NCBI GenBank assembly: GCA_020722245.1
Contig: DYLE01000030.1
Coordinates: 1-16,453 of the forward strand
Origin: Desulfonema limicola
Lineage (GTDB): Bacteria; Desulfobacterota; Desulfobacteria; Desulfobacterales; Desulfosalsimonadaceae
Reading direction: 5' to 3'
DNA length: 16,453 bases
Under the pieces are notes generated by a model. That model saw only the letters and a program-made list of their open reading frames with translations. It searched no databases and was not told where the DNA came from. The position numbers and the translations under genes are program-made. Numbering within the stretch: position 1 is the first letter of the stretch; every line of letters starts with the position of its first letter. Shown piece by piece: positions 14,213 to 16,453 of this stretch.

Positions 14213-14422
14213 TCACGGAACAGGATCGATCCCTCCCGGATGAAAAGGGTGGCACCGCAGTATCCGTTTAAACGCGAGATACCCCCCTTTCAACACCCCA
14301 TATCTGTTTATCGCCTCATAGGCATACACGGAACAGGAAGGATAAAAACGGCATGTCGGCCCTAAAACAGGGGAGAGTATATATTGATATAACTTAATTA
14401 TAAATAAAAACAGATATTTAAT
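14213..14422 (-). CDS. yidD: membrane protein insertion efficiency factor YidD, probable AUU start
   Basis: Small protein that associates with the inner membrane through an amphipathic N-terminus and aids YidC-dependent insertion. From ATT 14422 the product has 69 residues, the family's usual length: MKYLFLFIIKLYQYILSPVL, then GPTCRFYPSCSVYAYEAI with the two family cysteines (C24, C30), GYLAFKRILRCHPFHPGGIDPVP and stop. The reading frame from the preceding in-frame stop to this point contains no ATG, GTG or TTG; the first such codon is deep inside the conserved core. ATT aligns with the usual family N-terminus (MK-hydrophobic), lies two bases after the rnpA stop and has AGGAG about ten bases upstream. 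The gene body is certain; the AUU start is inference. CTG 14410 is an alternative that would trim four residues. Confidence 0.9.
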   Translation of the reverse strand: MKYLFLFIIKLYQYILSPVLGPTCRFYPSCSVYAYEAINRYGVLKGGYLAFKRILRCHPFHPGGIDPVP

Positions 14423-14424
14423 GG

Positions 14425-14817
14425 CTACCCTGCTCCTATTCTGTCAAACAGTCCTCCCAATGAGGCAAAAATCTTCGAAGACGGCATCGTTGCAGCGGAT
14501 TTTTTTGCGATGATATTGATATCCCAAGCCCTGCGAATCCGCCCCCTGTTCAACCTGAAGTATTCCCTTGATAGTCTTTTCAGCCTGTTCCGTGTCACCG
14601 CGTTCCCTATCCGTTTGGAAACGGTGACCCCCATTCGCGGTCGGTCGAATCTCCCCGGCATATACAGGATAACGAAAAAACGGTCGGAAACCTTTTTCCC
14701 CAGGTCTGATAATAATACAAAATCCGACCGTTTTAGAATCCTATCGGCTTTTTTTAACCTAAATTGCGTCACCTCGACCGGGGAATCGATCAGACCGTAA
14801 ACACCCTTCTCATTCAA
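14425..14817 (-). CDS. rnpA: ribonuclease P protein component
   Basis: Protein subunit of RNase P, which with the catalytic RNA removes 5' leaders from precursor tRNAs. The product has 130 residues from TTG 14817. Core signatures are DRILKRSDFVLL, FFVILYMPG, MGVTVSKRIGNAVTRNRLKR and LSREYFRLNR, with the RNR-type basic helix that contacts the RNA. The N-terminus is about 15 residues longer than typical. GTG 14772 (M16) would give a more usual N-terminus, so the start is unsettled. The TTG start overlaps the rpmH stop by eight bases, and yidD begins two bases after the stop. The arrangement rpmH-rnpA-yidD is the standard one. Confidence 0.95.
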   Translation of the reverse strand: MNEKGVYGLIDSPVEVTQFRLKKADRILKRSDFVLLSDLGKKVSDRFFVILYMPGRFDRPRMGVTVSKRIGNAVTRNRLKRLSREYFRLNRGRIRRAWDINIIAKKSAATMPSSKIFASLGGLFDRIGAG

Positions 14818-14947
14818 CCGTTACACGCTTCCTGCCCTTGGCCCTGCGCCTTTTGATTACCTCTCTCCCTTGTCTTGTCGACATTCGTTTTAAAAAACCA
14901 TGCGTTCTTGCCCGTTTGATCTTACTGGGCTGAAATGTCCGTTTCAT
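14810..14947 (-). CDS. rpmH: 50S ribosomal protein L34
   Basis: Small basic protein of the large ribosomal subunit. Translating 14947 to 14810 gives 45 residues: MKRTFQPSKIKRARTHGFLK, then RMSTRQGREVIKRRRAKGRK and RVTVE. This is a nearly textbook L34 with one extra C-terminal glutamate. The ribosome-binding region AAGGATAAGGATAA directly precedes the ATG. The stop overlaps the start of rnpA by eight bases, so the two are co-translated. It is the first gene of the minus-strand block. Confidence 0.98.
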   Translation of the reverse strand: MKRTFQPSKIKRARTHGFLKRMSTRQGREVIKRRRAKGRKRVTVE

Positions 14948-15028
14948 TTATCCTTATCCTTATTTTAGAGAATCATACAAATGGGTTTTAAAATTTAAGT
15001 GTTATCTAAATCATAGGTTAAAATATTT

Positions 15029-15034
15029 TGTCAA
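15029..15034 (-). promoter_or_regulatory. -35-like element upstream of rpmH
   Basis: TTGACA on the minus strand, about 82 bases upstream of the rpmH ATG, in a very A+T-rich stretch (14948-15035). No good -10 hexamer is found at 16-18 bases; TATGAT lies only 13 bases downstream. It is probably part of the promoter region of the rpmH block, but the exact promoter is unresolved. Confidence 0.4.
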
Positions 15035-15056
15035 CATGAAAAACACCCCCTGCACA

Positions 15057-15079
15057 TTCGCGTTGTTTTGCGAAACGCG
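15057..15079. other. overlapping inverted repeats between the lipoprotein gene and rpmH
   Basis: CGCGTT (15059-15064) can pair with AACGCG (15074-15079), and TTCGC (15057-15061) can pair with GCGAA (15070-15074). The two stems share bases and cannot form together. There is no T-run, so it is not an obvious terminator. Function unknown. Confidence 0.35.
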
Positions 15080-15111
15080 GATCTCGGATGGAAAAAACCC
15101 GTGGCGGCTGC

Positions 15112-15133
15112 AAAAAAAATCTCGGCCAGCCGA
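15112..15133 (-). terminator. rho-independent terminator of the OmpA-type lipoprotein gene
   Basis: On the minus strand a TCGG/CCGA stem with a four-base loop (15133-15122) is followed by GA and a run of eight T (15119-15112). It lies about 16 bases after the stop codon. The stem is short, but the T-run is long. Confidence 0.6.
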
Positions 15134-15149
15134 ATGAGCCGAAAAAAGC

Positions 15150-16304
15150 CTACCGGGCGATTTTGATTTCAACCCGTCGATTCAGCCCTCTGCCGATGCT
15201 GGAGTCGTTGGAGGAGATGGGATCGGCTGTCCCATATACCTTAATGTCCATTCGGTTTTTTGAAAGCCCCTTTGAAACCAGATAGTTTTTAACGGAATTG
15301 GCCCGTTCAAGCGACAGGGACAGGTTTTTTTTCAGGGTTCCGGAGATATCGGTATACCCCGCGATTTCCAGTTTAACCCACGGACTTCTTTTCAGGATCG
15401 GCACCATATGATCCAAAACCGTGCGGTATACGGGTTGAAGGGTATGGTCATTGCAGTTGAAAGTAACCACCTCAAGGGTCGTTCCTCTAGGCAATGAGCC
15501 GATGTTTTCTATGGCAAACCGGGGCAGCAGGGAGCCCATCACCCGTATTTCGGCGCGTCTGTTTTTTGCCCGGCCCTTTTCGCTCTGGTTCGAAGCGATG
15601 GGCTGGGTCTCGCCGTATCCATCGATGAACAGCTGGTTGTTCGAAATCCCCTTGGCCGTAAGGTATCCTGCCACGCTTTTCGCCCTTCGCAGGGAAAGCC
15701 TCTGGTTGTAATCATCCGGGCCGACCGAATCCGTATGGCCTGCGATTTCAAATACGGATTCCGAATGCTTTTTCATAAAATCGGTTTGCCTTTCCAAAAG
15801 GGGCTTTGCATTCGGTTTGAGCGCAGCGGAATCAAAATCAAAATAAAAGGTCTCAAGCACCATGCAGGGCGGTAGCGCCTTTAACCCGGCAAACGGATCA
15901 TTGCCTTTTATGCTTTCAGGCGACCTCAAGGGGGTGGACAGGGCAGGCTGCCGCTTTTGGGTCGGGGGCGAAGGCAGGGGATGATACAGCTCGGCCTCAT
16001 AGGCCGCCTGACAGGCCAGGCCCAGAATATCCTTGGCGATTTTATCGTAGCAGGCCCAGTAGGTTTCAGATGCCTCCTTGCCGAGGTCCATGGCTTCGTT
16101 GATTTTCTTTTCCGCATACAGTGAATCCGCGGTTTCCTTGGCGGTTTCAATCGCCACGCTGGTGTCGTGGAATTCCTTCGGAGCGGTAATGGCCTCATCC
16201 TCCACCCCAAAGTAGGCGGTCTGATAAGTTTTGCATCCGATGATCAACAGGAGGCAAATAAAGATGAGGTAGATGACTCCTCCGTTTAGAAAATTAACTT
16301 TCAT
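15150..16304 (-). CDS. lipoprotein with two tandem OmpA-like peptidoglycan-binding domains
   Basis: Predicted outer-membrane lipoprotein that tethers the envelope to peptidoglycan. From ATG 16304 the product has 384 residues. The signal peptide ends in the lipobox LIIGC (Cys24), followed by a helical region (about 45-110) reminiscent of repeat/DUF4398-like segments. OmpA-like domain 1 (about 150-256) has AGHTDSVGPDDYNQRLSLRRAKSV, with the conserved aspartate D192 and arginine R207. OmpA-like domain 2 (about 280-384) has AGYTDISGTLKKNLSLSLERANSV, with D319 and R334. Both domains keep the Asp/Arg pair that binds diaminopimelate in OmpA. I chose ATG 16304 because it places the signal peptide at the N-terminus; ATG 16328 would add eight polar residues and has no ribosome-binding site. 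It is transcribed alone, with a good promoter and terminator. Confidence 0.93.
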   Translation of the reverse strand: MKVNFLNGGVIYLIFICLLLIIGCKTYQTAYFGVEDEAITAPKEFHDTSVAIETAKETADSLYAEKKINEAMDLGKEASETYWACYDKIAKDILGLACQAAYEAELYHPLPSPPTQKRQPALSTPLRSPESIKGNDPFAGLKALPPCMVLETFYFDFDSAALKPNAKPLLERQTDFMKKHSESVFEIAGHTDSVGPDDYNQRLSLRRAKSVAGYLTAKGISNNQLFIDGYGETQPIASNQSEKGRAKNRRAEIRVMGSLLPRFAIENIGSLPRGTTLEVVTFNCNDHTLQPVYRTVLDHMVPILKRSPWVKLEIAGYTDISGTLKKNLSLSLERANSVKNYLVSKGLSKNRMDIKVYGTADPISSNDSSIGRGLNRRVEIKIAR

Positions 16305-16358
16305 TAGGATGCCCTGCCCGTTAATCATTCAAAAGATGTTGATATAAAAATCTTATTT

Positions 16359-16387
16359 ATTTTAGAAAGAAGTTGAGGGCTTGTCAA
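16359..16387 (-). promoter_or_regulatory. sigma70-type promoter of the OmpA-type lipoprotein gene
   Basis: On the minus strand TTGACA (16387-16382) is followed after exactly 17 bases by TAAAAT (16364-16359), close to ideal. The leader to ATG 16304 would be about 48 bases. The second copy of the 27-bp repeat ends 13 bases upstream of the -35. Confidence 0.75.
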
Positions 16388-16400
16388 GCTCGAATCTGTT

Positions 16401-16427
16401 CCCAAAATCCGCGATTGATTTTACGCG
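16401..16427 (-). repeat. 27-bp repeat, copy 2 (upstream of the lipoprotein gene)
   Basis: Exact reverse complement of bases 1-27; similarity stops at base 16400 on the gene-proximal side. It is located just upstream of the -35 of the lipoprotein promoter, in the position of an activator or UP-type site. It may instead be a dispersed repeat. Confidence 0.8.
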
Positions 16428-16453
16428 GGGTGGTTTTTCCGGATCGTGAGGGC

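Noticed and set aside
14948..15060. A+T-rich region upstream of rpmH as a possible replication origin (oriC)
   Set aside because: No DnaA box is seen and dnaA is not adjacent; the A+T-richness is adequately explained by a promoter region.
1..16453. CRISPR array, tRNA or rRNA genes, insertion-sequence transposase, phage or defence genes
   Set aside because: No direct-repeat array, tRNA-like cloverleaf, rRNA-like sequence or transposase/integrase/defence motif was found on either strand by eye.

Overview
The window reads as a chromosomal fragment from an anaerobic, Gram-negative bacterium. A Desulfobacterota (former Deltaproteobacteria, Desulfobacterales-like) origin is my best guess. It rests on the class III anaerobic ribonucleotide reductase, the TRAP transporter, the stand-alone acyl-CoA dehydrogenase, the outer-membrane OmpA-type lipoprotein, and the codon and G+C style. 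No 16S or other decisive marker is present, so this is inference.

Layout, left to right. (1) 1-3030, plus strand: a complete TRAP transporter (dctP-dctQ-dctM) for import of an organic acid or similar solute. (2) 3031-6014, plus: a control region with two NrdR boxes and a sigma70-type promoter, followed by nrdD and nrdG, the oxygen-independent ribonucleotide reductase and its radical-SAM activase. (3) 6024-6758, minus: an Sfp-type phosphopantetheinyl transferase, convergent with nrdG. (4) 6759-8404, plus: a promoter with an overlapping near-perfect palindromic operator, an acyl-CoA dehydrogenase, a 63-residue membrane protein and an intrinsic terminator. (5) 8546-14947, minus: a long same-strand block. 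In transcription order it is rpmH, rnpA, yidD, yidC, jag and mnmE/trmE (the conserved chromosome-origin-proximal cluster), then a perfect parS site, a 173-bp near-palindromic element, a YkgJ-type cysteine-cluster protein and a small unknown protein. (6) 15112-16304, minus: a lipoprotein with two tandem OmpA-like peptidoglycan-binding domains, with a clear promoter and terminator.

How the genes work together: rpmH, rnpA, yidD, yidC, jag and mnmE serve ribosome assembly, tRNA 5' maturation, membrane-protein insertion, RNA binding and tRNA wobble modification. Their order, together with a consensus ParB-binding site, suggests that the replication origin is near. However, dnaA, mnmG/rsmG and parAB are not in the window, so the usual origin neighbourhood is rearranged here.

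Points of most interest: yidD, which has no ATG, GTG or TTG start and appears to begin at AUU two bases after the rnpA stop; the parS palindrome, which on the mnmE transcript is also followed by a U-run; the NrdR box pair; the operator at the acyl-CoA dehydrogenase; the acyl-CoA dehydrogenase with its catalytic base apparently in the alternative position; the long palindromic element; and a 27-bp sequence repeated exactly near both ends of the window, upstream of two genes in the same relative orientation. I did not find a clearly new multi-gene system such as a defence island, CRISPR array or biosynthetic cluster.
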